Shown here: positions 13,753 through 22,670 of the stretch, piece by piece | Layout of the letters: each line of letters opens with the position of its first letter | How positions within the stretch are numbered: the first letter of the stretch is position 1 | NCBI RefSeq assembly: GCF_900172345.1 | Contig: NZ_FWFY01000014.1 | Location: 1 to 44,247, forward strand | Origin: Limimaricola soesokkakensis | GTDB taxonomy: Bacteria; Pseudomonadota; Alphaproteobacteria; Rhodobacterales; Rhodobacteraceae | Length of the DNA stretch: 44,247 nt | Direction of reading: 5' to 3' | Notes under the pieces: generated by a model | What the model saw: only the letters and a program-made list of their open reading frames with translations | What the model was told of the DNA's origin: nothing | Databases searched by the model: none | Translations under genes and position numbers: made by a program

Positions 13753-13881
13753 GGGCGTCTCCCAACATGCGCGCGCCGCCTCGCGGCGGGGCGCGACCGT
13801 CCGGGCGTCCGGGACGAGAATGATGAGATGGCCGGGGGCCCGAACGACGCCATCGTCGGCCCCGTGACCGGCCATGCCACA

Positions 13882-13910
13882 GGGCTAGTGACCCCGCGCC
13901 GGCCGGTCAA
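13882..13910 (-). promoter_or_regulatory. Promoter of the EamA transporter gene
   Basis: On the minus strand TTGACC (13910-13905) and TAGCCC (13887-13882) are separated by 17 nt, placed between the end of the helicase-nuclease gene and the EamA gene. The predicted 5' UTR is about 120 nt. Confidence 0.5.
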
Positions 13911-13931
13911 GCCTCAGGGCTTCGGCGCGCA

Positions 13932-16900
13932 TCACTCTCCCGGGGCGGGCAGAGACAGGCGGCGCGGACGCGCGGCCTCGCGCCGCGCCCGATCCTCGGC
14001 CAGCGCCTCGCGCAGCCGGGTATCCAGACGCTCGGCCACGTGGCCCGGCGCGCGGAACCAGTCGGTCGACCAGACCCGCTCGATGCGCCATCCGAGGCCC
14101 TCCAGCACCGCCTGCCGCACCCGGTCGCGGTCGCGTGCGGTGGCCGCCGAGTGATAGCTTGCCCCGTCGCATTCGACGCCCGCGAGATATGCTCCGCCCC
14201 GGTCCGGATGCACCACCGCGAGATCGATGCGGTAGCCCGACACCCCGATCTGCGTGCGCACCTCCCAGCCCCTAGCCTCGAGCGCGCGCGCCACCGCCGC
14301 CTCGAACGGGTTCTCGGCCGGGCCGAGACTGCCCGTCTCGCGCGCGGGCAACGCCATCGCGCCGCGATCGGCGTAGTCGAGGAACGCCTTGAGATCGGCG
14401 ACGCCGCGGGCGCGGCTGCGGCCCAGATCGATCTGCTCGGCCCCGAGCGAGGCGAAGACATGTAGCTCGCGCCGCGCCCGGGTGATCGCCACGTTGAGCC
14501 GCCGCTCCCCGCCCTCGGCGTTGAGCGCGCCGAAATTCATCGAGAGCTTGCCCGCGAGATCCGGCCCGAAGGTGACCGAGAACAGCATCACGTCGCGCTC
14601 GTCGCCCTGGATGTTCTCGAGGTTCTTGACGATGAGCGGCTCGTCTCGCGCCTCGTCAAAGAACCATTCCAGCTCGGGCATCTCGCGGCGCATCGCGTCG
14701 AGCTGGTCGAGGATGAGGCCCTGCTGATCGCCGTTGAAGGTGATGACGCCGATGCTGTGGCGCTGCGCCTCCGGCTGCGCCAGCGCCGCCACGAGCCGCT
14801 CACGGATAAGCGCCACCACGGCGCGCGCCTCCTCGATGTTGGTGCGGCCCCGGCCGCGCCCATAGCGCCCGTCGACCCGGTGCAGGGTGATCGCCTCGCG
14901 CCCCGTGCCCGGCGACGGGAAGGTGACGAGACCGCCATCGTAGTAGAAGTGGTTCGAAAACGCGATCAGCGCCTCGTCGCGTGAGCGGTAGTGCCAGTCG
15001 AGCCGCCGCACCGGCACGCCCGAGGCCGCCACCTCGTCGAGGATCGACGGCATGTCCCGCAGCGCGAAGACGTCTTCGTCCTCGTCCTCCTCTTCCTCGG
15101 AGCGGCCGAAGAAGTTGGTCGGCGGCAGCTGCTTGGGGTCGCCCACCACGATCGCCTGCCGCCCGCGCGCGATGGCGCCGATCGCGTCCCACGTGGTGAT
15201 CTGGCTCGCCTCGTCAAAGATCACCACGTCGAAGGCGGGTTGTCCGGCGGGCAGGTATTGCGCCACCGACAAGGGTGACATCAACACGCAAGGCGCGAGG
15301 TGCGGCAGGCTCTCGGGCATCTGCCCCAGAAGCTGCCGGATCGGCATCGATGGCCGCTTCAGCCCCAGCTGGTGGCGCAGCACGCCCAGTTCCGAGGCGC
15401 GCGGCACCGCGTCGCGCGCCGGCAGGTCGCCACCGATCCGGCGCAGCGCCTCGGCGGGGGCAAGTGCGGCGGCGCGGTCGTCGAGCATGCGGAACCGCGC
15501 CACGAGATCGTCATGGGCCCAGTGGGCGAAATCGCGCAGCAGCGGTTCTGCATCCATGGCGCGCGGCAGCCACCAATCGGCATAGGCGGCCTCGAAGGCT
15601 TCGCGCGCGGGCCGGTCGAGCCGCCCCGCCTCGATCGCCTCGACCAGCGGGCCCAGCCCCGCCGCCTCGGCCCGGCCGTGCAGCGCGATCCAGCGGGTCC
15701 AGTCGGCCAGCCGCGCCGCCTGACGCTCCAGCGTTTCCAGCGCCTGGACCAGTTCGGCGGGTGCCATGGTTTCGGGCACCAGCCCGCCGAGATCCACATA
15801 GGCATCGCGGGCCGCCCGAACCTCGGCTTCGGCCGTCTCCAGCGCAGCCAGCGCCGCGCGGATCGGCCCGCTGCCGGGCCGGGTCAGCTCGGCCCGCATC
15901 GCACCGAGCCGCGCGGGATCGGCACCCTCGCTCGCAAGGGCCCCCACGGCCGTCTCGAGCCTGCGCCGGGCCTCGATGAGCCGTTCGATCCGCTCGGCAG
16001 GCAGATGCGCCAGCGGCGAGGCATCGCGCGCCGCGCGGGCCCGGCCAAGCCGGTGCAGCGCCTCGAGATCGGGGCCGGGATCGACCTCACCCGCCCGCGC
16101 ATGGCTTTGCAGCACGGCGCGCACCCGCCGCCGCGCCAGCGCCGAGAGCGGCCAGATCCCGCCCTGCGCCGCGCGCCATTCGGCATCGAGCGCCGCGAGG
16201 TCGATGCGGCTGTCGGCATCCTCCGGATATTCCGCCGCGAGCCGTCCGCGCGCCGCCGCCATCGCCGTTTCGGCCTCGGCGCGCTCCCGTGCCGCGCGCT
16301 CCAGCTCGGCGAGCGGCAGCTCGGGCAGCGCGGAGAGGTCCGGCGCCTGCGGGTCCGCGAGCAGCGTCAGCTCGGCGAAAAGCGCCCGCCGCGCCGCCAT
16401 GCGCGCCGCCTCGGGGGCAAGGCCCAGCCGGTCGCACAGTCCACCCAGCGCGCGGTCGAGGCCCCGTGCGGCGCGGCCCAGCGCGGCCACCGCATCGAGG
16501 AACCGCGCCTGCCAGTCGAAGGACCATTCGACATCGCCCAGAAGATCGTGCGGCGCGCCCTGCCCGGCCACTTGCGCGAGACGCTCCAGATCACCGGCGA
16601 GATCGCGCAGCCGCGCGTAGCTTTCGGCGTCATGCGCGTCCACCCCAGCGAAGCCGAGGCGCAGCGGCGGCACGCCCGCCGCGACGCGGCCGATCGCCTC
16701 GAACACCGAAAAGCCCTGCCGTCCCTTGCGATGCAGCGCCGCGACATAGGCGTTGAGTCGGTCGCGGGTGAGCCGCAGATCCTCGGTCACCTCGATCCAG
16801 TCGGCCTCGTCCCCCGCCGCCGCGCGGTCCCAGCCCCGCCCAAGCTGCGCCAGCACCGAGGCACGGTCGGTCTTGCTCGAATGCAGCTCGAGGCAGGCGT

Positions 16901-19082
16901 CGCCCAGACCGCATCCCGCGAGACGGCGATGCACCACGTCGAGCGCGGCGGCCTTCTCGGCCACGAAGAGCACGGTCCGCCCCTGCGACAGCACCTGCGC
17001 GATGATGTTGGCGATGGTCTGGCTCTTGCCGGTACCGGGCGGGCCGATGAGCACGAAGTCGCGGCCCTGTGCCGCCGCCGCCACGGCGGCGAGCTGGCTG
17101 CTGTCGGCGGGCAGCGGCGTCACCAGATCGGCCGGGGCCAGCACCCGGTCGAGATCGCGCGGCGCAATCACCGGCAGGTCGGGCTGCGGATAGGCCGTTT
17201 CGGGCCCGTCGAGCAGGTGCCGCACCAGCGGGCTGTCGCGCAGCTCCGCCTCGCGCGCGACCAGATCCTCCCACATCAGGAACTTGGCGAAGGAAAAGGT
17301 CGAGAGCGCCAGTTCCTCGATCACCTCGAAACCGGGCATGTCGCGCACCGCGAGGCGCACCAGATCGAAGATCCGCGCGAGGTCGATGCCGCTGTCGTCG
17401 CGCGGCAGCTCGCCGTCGAGACCGGGCACCGACAGCGCGAAATCGCGGCGCAGGAATTCGAGCAGCGTCGCGTTGACGCGCACCTCGTCCTCGAGATGGC
17501 CCAGACGGAACTCGGACTTGGCCGAACGTCGGTCGAGCCGCGCCGGGATCAACAGCAACGGCGCGCGGTAGGCCCGCTCCTCGCCCTCGCGGCGCCAGCG
17601 TAGGAAGCCCGCGGCAAGGAACAGCGTGTTGGTGCCACCCTCCTGCAGGTCGCTCTTGGCGCGCCGGTGCAGCGCCACGAGCCGCGATTGCAGCTCGGCC
17701 GTCGTCAGCGGCGCGGCGAGGCGTCCGCGCTCCTGCGCCTGCGCCGCGCGGCGCGCTATTTCGTCCGGCGACAGGCTCTCAGCCTCTTCCATCGGCACCG
17801 GGATGGCAGTGGCGCCGCCCGCCAGACGATCCTCCAGCGCCGCCATGTCGGCGCACAGGAACGGCACCGCGCCGCGCCCGTCGCGGAAATTGAGCAAGCG
17901 ATTGCGCAGCGACAGGTCCAGAAGCTTGCGCTGCCAGCGCTCGATCCGCCCCTCGGGGGTGACGGGACTTTCCTCGATTTCGGCCACCGGCAGATCGGCC
18001 GCTGCGGGTGCGCGCGGCAAGGGCGGCCTCGTCACCTCCCCCGTCTCCGGAGCGGGCTCGAGCCCGGTCTCGGCCATCGGCATGATCCCGTTCGCCCGCG
18101 CCGCCGCAACATCGATCGCGGCGATGAAGCCCGTCTCCTGCGCTTCGTCGCCCAGCGCCCGCCCCCCGGCCACCGCCGCTTCGAAGCCCATGCCACGGCC
18201 CGAAAGCTCCGGGTCGAGCATCAGCAGCTCGCGCGCGGCGATCGCCTTGCGCAGCGCCACGGCGTCGGGCTCGACCACACGACCGAAATCGCGGTCGACC
18301 AGCCAGACGCCGCACCAGACCCGCCCCTGCGCGAAGGACAGCACCGGGTTCAGCCCCAGCGCCTCCATCCCCGCCGCCAAAAGCAGCGATGCCTCCAGCG
18401 GCGTCGCCAGACGCTCGGCACGGATCCGCGACGCCGATCGCAGCTTCTGGCCGCGACTGGCCACGTCGCCGCCCGCCACCGCGCCGCGCACGCCCCAGCC
18501 CTGAAGCGCGGACCAGATCGCCGCCGCCTGCATCCAGGCCCGGCCCGGATCGCCGGAGCGGTAGCCGTCGGGATCGCCCTGCCCGGCCTGCGCCAGAAGC
18601 GCCTGCGCCCCCTCGACCAGCCCCGCCGCGACCGCCGCGTCTGGCCGCGCGAAGGCAGGCAGCAGATGCGCCATTTCGCCCAAGCCGCCCCATTCGTCGC
18701 GCGCCAGAAGCGTCACCCGGCGTTCGGCGCGGGCCAGCACCTGTCCCCCCTGCCGCAGCTCCAGCCGCAGCAGCGCCGGCTCCGCCGCCTCCAGCGTCGC
18801 GAGCGGCATCGCGTCGAGCGTCACTGCCAGATCACCGATCGCGAGGCGGTCCCCGGGGGCGATCCGGTCGAGACGCCATTGACGTGGTCGCAGCACCGCC
18901 GGGTCGGACCACAGATGCAGCTGCGCCCCCTTGATCGCCGCGTCGCCGTCATGGCGCAGCGCCAAGCTCCTGATTACCGCCGAGCGGGCCTGCGCGGCGA
19001 CGAAACCCAGCCGCGCCACCGCGTCGATCTCGATCGTGAGGCGCGGCGAAACGGTCGGAAGCTGCATCTTGGGGTTCGTCAT
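13932..19082 (-). CDS. DUF4011 / SF1 helicase / Vsr-like nuclease protein (candidate Hhe-type anti-phage defence)
   Basis: A 1716-residue protein. Residues 1-370 are a beta-rich part plus a transglutaminase-like module, about 373-640 the DUF4011 region (from RIERWQRKLLDLSLRNRLLN), and 679-1600 a superfamily 1 helicase: Walker A GPPGTGKS with K686, a long Ala/Glu/Arg-rich coiled insert, Walker B D1290-E1291-A-S, GDPKQLPPTNFF, QGDERDVMLF and NVAITRARREL. The C-terminus is a PD-(D/E)XK/Vsr-like nuclease with D1620 (GYRIDLAV) and E1637-C-D1639-G. This order matches the single-gene Hhe system as remembered from surveys of defence genes, so a role against phage DNA is inferred. Start 19082 has GGAGAG 5 nt upstream. 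The transglutaminase-like module appears to have lost its catalytic Cys and His (P228, R254). No neighbouring mobile-element gene is seen. Confidence 0.82.
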   Translation of the reverse strand: MTNPKMQLPTVSPRLTIEIDAVARLGFVAAQARSAVIRSLALRHDGDAAIKGAQLHLWSDPAVLRPRQWRLDRIAPGDRLAIGDLAVTLDAMPLATLEAAEPALLRLELRQGGQVLARAERRVTLLARDEWGGLGEMAHLLPAFARPDAAVAAGLVEGAQALLAQAGQGDPDGYRSGDPGRAWMQAAAIWSALQGWGVRGAVAGGDVASRGQKLRSASRIRAERLATPLEASLLLAAGMEALGLNPVLSFAQGRVWCGVWLVDRDFGRVVEPDAVALRKAIAARELLMLDPELSGRGMGFEAAVAGGRALGDEAQETGFIAAIDVAAARANGIMPMAETGLEPAPETGEVTRPPLPRAPAAADLPVAEIEESPVTPEGRIERWQRKLLDLSLRNRLLNFRDGRGAVPFLCADMAALEDRLAGGATAIPVPMEEAESLSPDEIARRAAQAQERGRLAAPLTTAELQSRLVALHRRAKSDLQEGGTNTLFLAAGFLRWRREGEERAYRAPLLLIPARLDRRSAKSEFRLGHLEDEVRVNATLLEFLRRDFALSVPGLDGELPRDDSGIDLARIFDLVRLAVRDMPGFEVIEELALSTFSFAKFLMWEDLVAREAELRDSPLVRHLLDGPETAYPQPDLPVIAPRDLDRVLAPADLVTPLPADSSQLAAVAAAAQGRDFVLIGPPGTGKSQTIANIIAQVLSQGRTVLFVAEKAAALDVVHRRLAGCGLGDACLELHSSKTDRASVLAQLGRGWDRAAAGDEADWIEVTEDLRLTRDRLNAYVAALHRKGRQGFSVFEAIGRVAAGVPPLRLGFAGVDAHDAESYARLRDLAGDLERLAQVAGQGAPHDLLGDVEWSFDWQARFLDAVAALGRAARGLDRALGGLCDRLGLAPEAARMAARRALFAELTLLADPQAPDLSALPELPLAELERAARERAEAETAMAAARGRLAAEYPEDADSRIDLAALDAEWRAAQGGIWPLSALARRRVRAVLQSHARAGEVDPGPDLEALHRLGRARAARDASPLAHLPAERIERLIEARRRLETAVGALASEGADPARLGAMRAELTRPGSGPIRAALAALETAEAEVRAARDAYVDLGGLVPETMAPAELVQALETLERQAARLADWTRWIALHGRAEAAGLGPLVEAIEAGRLDRPAREAFEAAYADWWLPRAMDAEPLLRDFAHWAHDDLVARFRMLDDRAAALAPAEALRRIGGDLPARDAVPRASELGVLRHQLGLKRPSMPIRQLLGQMPESLPHLAPCVLMSPLSVAQYLPAGQPAFDVVIFDEASQITTWDAIGAIARGRQAIVVGDPKQLPPTNFFGRSEEEEDEDEDVFALRDMPSILDEVAASGVPVRRLDWHYRSRDEALIAFSNHFYYDGGLVTFPSPGTGREAITLHRVDGRYGRGRGRTNIEEARAVVALIRERLVAALAQPEAQRHSIGVITFNGDQQGLILDQLDAMRREMPELEWFFDEARDEPLIVKNLENIQGDERDVMLFSVTFGPDLAGKLSMNFGALNAEGGERRLNVAITRARRELHVFASLGAEQIDLGRSRARGVADLKAFLDYADRGAMALPARETGSLGPAENPFEAAVARALEARGWEVRTQIGVSGYRIDLAVVHPDRGGAYLAGVECDGASYHSAATARDRDRVRQAVLEGLGWRIERVWSTDWFRAPGHVAERLDTRLREALAEDRARREAARPRRLSLPAPGE

Positions 19083-19106
19083 CCGTTCTCTCCTGCGCTT
19101 CGGCGG

Positions 19107-19135
19107 ACATGAATCCATTTGCCCTTTGCCGTCAA
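19107..19135 (-). promoter_or_regulatory. Possible promoter of the helicase-nuclease gene
   Basis: On the minus strand TTGACG (19135-19130) lies 17 nt before TCATGT (19112-19107), 24 nt upstream of the start codon. The -35 box is good and the -10 poor, so the call is tentative. Confidence 0.3.
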
Positions 19136-19189
19136 CAGCCTCGCCCCGATCCGGCAGCGCACCGCCGATGCATCGGGGAAGCGAAAGGC

Positions 19190-19218
19190 TGGACAAGGAC
19201 CCCACGCATCGATTTATC
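19190..19218 (+). promoter_or_regulatory. Promoter of the TRAP binding-protein gene
   Basis: TGGACA (19190-19195) and TTTATC (19213-19218) are 17 nt apart, about 60 nt upstream of the GTG start at 19279. The locally A+T-richer -10 in an otherwise G+C-rich region supports the call. Confidence 0.45.
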
Positions 19219-19278
19219 TCGCGCGAGGGCCCGCATCCGGGAGGGGCGCGGGACGTGAGAGACAGCAGGGAGAGACGC

Positions 19279-20364
19279 GTGGATCGTCGTTCGTTCATCA
19301 CCAAGGCCGGTCTGGGTGCCGGCGCCGCCGCACTGGCCGCACCCGCCGTGGCGCAGGGCAACATCACCTGGCGCATGGTCACCACCTGGCCCAAGAACTT
19401 TCCGGGCCTCGGCGTCGGCGCCCAGCGCCTCGCGGACCGGATCACCGCCGCCTCGGGCGGCCGGCTGACGATCCAGGTCTACTCGGCCGGCGAGCTGGTG
19501 CCGCCGCTGCAATCGCTCGACGCGGTGATCGACGGCACCGCCGAGATGTCGCATTCGGCCGCCTATTACTGGCAGAACAAGTCCTCGGCGCTGAACTTCT
19601 TCACCGGCGTGCCCTACGGCATGACCTCGACCGAGCTTGCCGGCTGGATGCGTCACATGGGCGGTCAGGAGTTGTGGGACGAGGTCTATGACCAGTTCGG
19701 CGTGAAGGGCTTCCTGTCGGGCAACACCGGCACCCAGGCCGGCGGCTGGTTCCGCGACGAGGTCACCGGTCTCGACAGCCTCAAGGGTCTGCGCTTCCGC
19801 ACCCCGGGCCTCGGTGGCCGTGTCTGGGAAAAGCTGGGCGTCACCGCGACCAACATGGCCGCGGGCGAGATCTTCCAGGCGCTGCAGTCGGGTGCCCTCG
19901 ACGCGGCCGAGTTCGTGGGCCCCTACAACGACCTCGCGCTGGGCTTCCATCAGGTCGCCAAGAACTACTACTTCCCCTCCTTCGTGGAGCCGGGCCTCGC
20001 CACCGAGCTGGTGGTCGACAAGGCGAAGTACTCCGAGCTGCCCGAGGACCTGCAGGCGATCATCCGTGACGTGTCGCAGGCCGAGTACGACATGGTGGCC
20101 TCGGATTTCGCGGCCAACGACCCGCGCGCGCTCAACACGCTGATGAACGAGCATGGCGTCCAGGTGAAGCAGTTCCCCGAGGAAGTGCTCGAGGCCGCGG
20201 CCGGCGCCGCCAAGGAGGTTCTGGGCGAGCTGCGCGACAGCGGCGACGACCTGACCAAGCGCACCACCGAGAGCTTCATCGAGTCGCTCAAGCTCCTGCG
20301 CACCAAGGCGCAGACCGCGGACGCCAACTTCATCCGCGCCCGCGAGCAGTATTTCGAGATGTGA
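19279..20364 (+). CDS. TRAP transporter substrate-binding protein (DctP/TakP-like)
   Basis: A 361-residue periplasmic binding protein of the TRAP family. It starts with a Tat-type signal (DRRSFITKAG, then AAPAVAQ). The pattern AGELVP, GNTGTQAGGWFR and EFVGPYNDLALGF resembles TakP, which binds 2-oxo acids in Rhodobacter sphaeroides; the arginine of GGWFR is in the position expected to hold a substrate carboxylate. A monocarboxylate or 2-oxo acid ligand is inferred, not shown. The start is a GTG at 19279 with GGGAGAG just upstream, chosen because the signal peptide begins there. The cognate membrane genes are probably dctM and dctQ on the opposite strand across a shared terminator. Confidence 0.85.
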   Translation: MDRRSFITKAGLGAGAAALAAPAVAQGNITWRMVTTWPKNFPGLGVGAQRLADRITAASGGRLTIQVYSAGELVPPLQSLDAVIDGTAEMSHSAAYYWQNKSSALNFFTGVPYGMTSTELAGWMRHMGGQELWDEVYDQFGVKGFLSGNTGTQAGGWFRDEVTGLDSLKGLRFRTPGLGGRVWEKLGVTATNMAAGEIFQALQSGALDAAEFVGPYNDLALGFHQVAKNYYFPSFVEPGLATELVVDKAKYSELPEDLQAIIRDVSQAEYDMVASDFAANDPRALNTLMNEHGVQVKQFPEEVLEAAAGAAKEVLGELRDSGDDLTKRTTESFIESLKLLRTKAQTADANFIRAREQYFEM

Positions 20365-20381
20365 TCTCGACCTCCTCGCAG

Positions 20382-20422
20382 AACGAGAAAGCCCGGATCG
20401 AAAGATCCGGGCTTTTTCGTTC
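20382..20422. terminator. Bidirectional intrinsic terminator
   Basis: AAAGCCCGGATC-GAAA-GATCCGGGCTTT forms a 12-bp stem with a GAAA tetraloop and runs of T on the plus side and A on the other. It lies 23 nt after the TRAP binding-protein gene and 23 nt after the dctM stop, so it can end transcription from both sides. Confidence 0.85.
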
Positions 20423-20444
20423 CGTTTGGCGCGATCCGCAGTTG

Positions 20445-21830
20445 TTACAACACGGTCGGCAGCCAAGTCACGATCTGCGGGAAGGCGAAGAGCAGCGCGA
20501 TCCCGATCACCTGAAGCAGCACGAAGGGGATGATGCCGCGATAGATCGCCGAGGTCGGCAGGCTGTCGGGCGCCACGCCACGCAAGTAGAACAGCGCAAA
20601 GCCGAAGGGCGGCGTCAGGAACGAGGTCTGCAGGTTCATCCCCACCAGCACGCCGAGCCAGATCGGGTCGATGTCGAGCGCCAGCAGGATCGGCGCGGTG
20701 ATCGGGATCACGATGAAGATGATCTCGAAGGTGTCGAGGATGAAGCCCAGCACGAACATGATCGCCATCACCACGATCACAGCCGCCACGGCGCCGCCGG
20801 GCAGGTTCGACAGGAACTCGTGCACGAGATTGTCGCCGCCCATCAGCCGGAACACGATCGAGAAGACCGAGGCACCGAACAGGATGATGAACACCATCGA
20901 GGTGATCGTCGCCGTCGCCACCACCGTCTCGTGCAAGATGCGCGGGCTCAGCCGCCAGCGCAGCGCCGCGAGGATGATCGCACCGACCGCGCCGACCGAG
21001 GCCGCCTCGGTGGGTGTGGCCACGCCGCCCAGGATCGAGCCCAGCACCGCCATGATCAACAGGAGCGGCGGCAGCAGCGCGACCAGCACCTCCTTGAACA
21101 GGCCGCGCTTTTCCTCGGCCGGCACCGGCGTCGCGGGACAGCTTTCGGGATCGGTGATCGCCTTGAAGATGATCCACAGCGAATAGAGCCCGACCAGCAG
21201 CACCCCCGGCAGCAGCGCGCCCGCGAAGAGATCCCCGACCGAGACCGGGGTGGGCGCGAAGTTGCCCTTCTCCATCTGGACCTGGGAGTTAATGCCCGAG
21301 AGCATGTCGCCCATGAAGATCAGCACCGTCGAGGGCGGGATGATCTGGCCCAGCGTCCCCGAGGAGCAGATCACCCCCGTGGCGAGCTTGGGGTCGTAGC
21401 CCGCGCGCAGCATCGCTGGCAGCGAGATCAGACCCATGGTGACCACAGTGGCGCCGACCACGCCGGTCGAGGCCGCGAGCATCGCGCCGACGATCACCAC
21501 CGACAGGCCGAGACCGCCGCGCAGATTGCCGAACAGCTTCGACATGGTGAGCAGCAGCTGCTCGGCGATGCGCGACCGCTCCAGCATCACCCCCATGAAG
21601 ATGAACAGCGGCACCGCGACCAGCACCTCGCTGGTCATGAAGCCGATATAGCGGCTCGGCAGGCTGCCGAAGTTCGAGGGGTCGAACACGCCGATCGCCC
21701 AGCCGACGAGGCCGAACATCAGCGATACGCCTGCGAGCGTGAAGGCGACGGGAAAGCCCAGCATCAAAAAGCCGATGATGCCGAAGAACATGAGACCCGA
21801 GAGGATCTCTCCGATGAGCACTAGATCCAT
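20445..21830 (-). CDS. dctM: TRAP transporter large permease subunit (DctM)
   Basis: A 461-residue inner-membrane protein with about 12 hydrophobic segments. This subunit carries sodium-coupled substrate translocation in TRAP transporters. Family segments include PLFIFMGVMLERSRIAEQLL, GLSVVIVGAMLAASTGVVGA, SSGTLGQIIPPSTVLI and ILDTFEIIFIVIPI. The gene follows dctQ with a 1-nt gap, so the two are almost certainly translated together. It converges on the binding-protein gene and shares the terminator at 20382-20422. Confidence 0.93.
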   Translation of the reverse strand: MDLVLIGEILSGLMFFGIIGFLMLGFPVAFTLAGVSLMFGLVGWAIGVFDPSNFGSLPSRYIGFMTSEVLVAVPLFIFMGVMLERSRIAEQLLLTMSKLFGNLRGGLGLSVVIVGAMLAASTGVVGATVVTMGLISLPAMLRAGYDPKLATGVICSSGTLGQIIPPSTVLIFMGDMLSGINSQVQMEKGNFAPTPVSVGDLFAGALLPGVLLVGLYSLWIIFKAITDPESCPATPVPAEEKRGLFKEVLVALLPPLLLIMAVLGSILGGVATPTEAASVGAVGAIILAALRWRLSPRILHETVVATATITSMVFIILFGASVFSIVFRLMGGDNLVHEFLSNLPGGAVAAVIVVMAIMFVLGFILDTFEIIFIVIPITAPILLALDIDPIWLGVLVGMNLQTSFLTPPFGFALFYLRGVAPDSLPTSAIYRGIIPFVLLQVIGIALLFAFPQIVTWLPTVL

Positions 21831-21831
21831 G

Positions 21832-22404
21832 TTATTCGGCGGCCTCGGTCAGGTGGTCGGTCTTGAGGGAATAGCGCAAGCGCTCGGGCAGCAGCCCGTC
21901 GCGCCCCGCGAGCGTCAGGATCGCGCGGCCCGCCAAGGCGAGGCCCTGAAGGCCAACGAGCACCGCGAAGCCGATGATGAAGCTCTTGAGGATGAACAGC
22001 CCCGGCATGCCGCCGACATTGGCCGAGGCCTCGTAATAGCTCCAGCTGCGCTGCACGAAGGGCATGCCGTAGACCAAAACGACCACGCAGAAGGGCAGCA
22101 GGAACACCGCCACGCCGATCAGGTCGATCAGCGCCTTTCGCGGGATCGGCGCGGGCCTGTAGAAGATGTCGACCCGGACATGGTCGTCGCGCAAGAGCGC
22201 GAAACCGGCCACGGCGGTGAACATCGCTCCGTTGAGCCAGATATAGAGGTCCTGCATCCAGACGTAGCTGATCGCGAAGACGTAGCGCTGCACCACTACG
22301 GTGAAGCAGACCACCACGATCCCCAGCGCCAGCCAGGAGAAGACCTGACCGATGATCCGGTTCAAGGCCGATATGGCGGTAACCACCGCCGCGAGCGCGC
22401 GCAT
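21832..22404 (-). CDS. dctQ: TRAP transporter small permease subunit (DctQ)
   Basis: A 190-residue four-helix membrane protein, the small TRAP subunit that pairs with DctM. The conserved Trp/Gln-rich turn VWMQDLYIWLNGAMF and the RDDHVRVDIFY motif between helices two and three are typical. The start at 22404 has GGGAGGGAG directly upstream at good distance; ATG 22419 and 22431 are possible but would put the Shine-Dalgarno inside the gene. It is the first gene of the minus-strand dctQ-dctM unit and diverges from the ABC importer operon. Confidence 0.88.
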   Translation of the reverse strand: MRALAAVVTAISALNRIIGQVFSWLALGIVVVCFTVVVQRYVFAISYVWMQDLYIWLNGAMFTAVAGFALLRDDHVRVDIFYRPAPIPRKALIDLIGVAVFLLPFCVVVLVYGMPFVQRSWSYYEASANVGGMPGLFILKSFIIGFAVLVGLQGLALAGRAILTLAGRDGLLPERLRYSLKTDHLTEAAE

Positions 22405-22584
22405 CTCTCCCTCCCTCATGGGACATGTCAATCCGCGTTCTCATGGCATGTCGGGACCGCTTCAAGCAACGCTCGGATGCGGCGCGGCATCAGAAAAAAC
22501 GCCCACTCGCTTGGCATCGGGCAGCAATTTTCTGCATGGCGGCGAATTAACCTTGCGTATGCAGCGAAATGGCGCGGCCCCCAG
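22405..22584. other. Divergent intergenic region between dctQ and the ABC importer operon
   Basis: About 180 nt, noticeably richer in A+T than its surroundings, lie between the dctQ start and the importer promoter. It holds a short inverted repeat GCAG-N7-CTGC at 22521-22535. No clear minus-strand promoter for dctQ was found; regulator sites for either operon are expected here but none could be named. Confidence 0.35.
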
Positions 22585-22614
22585 TTGACAGCTCTGCCAC
22601 CCGCTGCCTAGCCT
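22585..22614 (+). promoter_or_regulatory. Promoter of the branched-chain-type ABC importer operon
   Basis: TTGACA (22585-22590) and TAGCCT (22609-22614) are separated by 18 nt, a close match to sigma70-type promoters elsewhere in the window. The predicted start is about 50 nt upstream of the leader ORF. Confidence 0.6.
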
Positions 22615-22670
22615 CCAGTCAAACCGCCCGGAGGACATTGAGGCGGAAGAAAAAGGGGAGGAAGGCCGTG

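Noticed and set aside
15300-17603. 767-codon plus-strand frame opposite the helicase-nuclease gene
   Set aside because: The translation is Arg/Pro/His-rich and without motifs, as expected of an antisense shadow.
20361-21824. 487-codon plus-strand frame opposite dctM
   Set aside because: It is a His/Asp/Gln/Arg-rich shadow of a membrane protein gene.
22547-22552. TTAACC as a CtrA site
   Set aside because: Only one half-site is present; the second half at the required spacing is missing.
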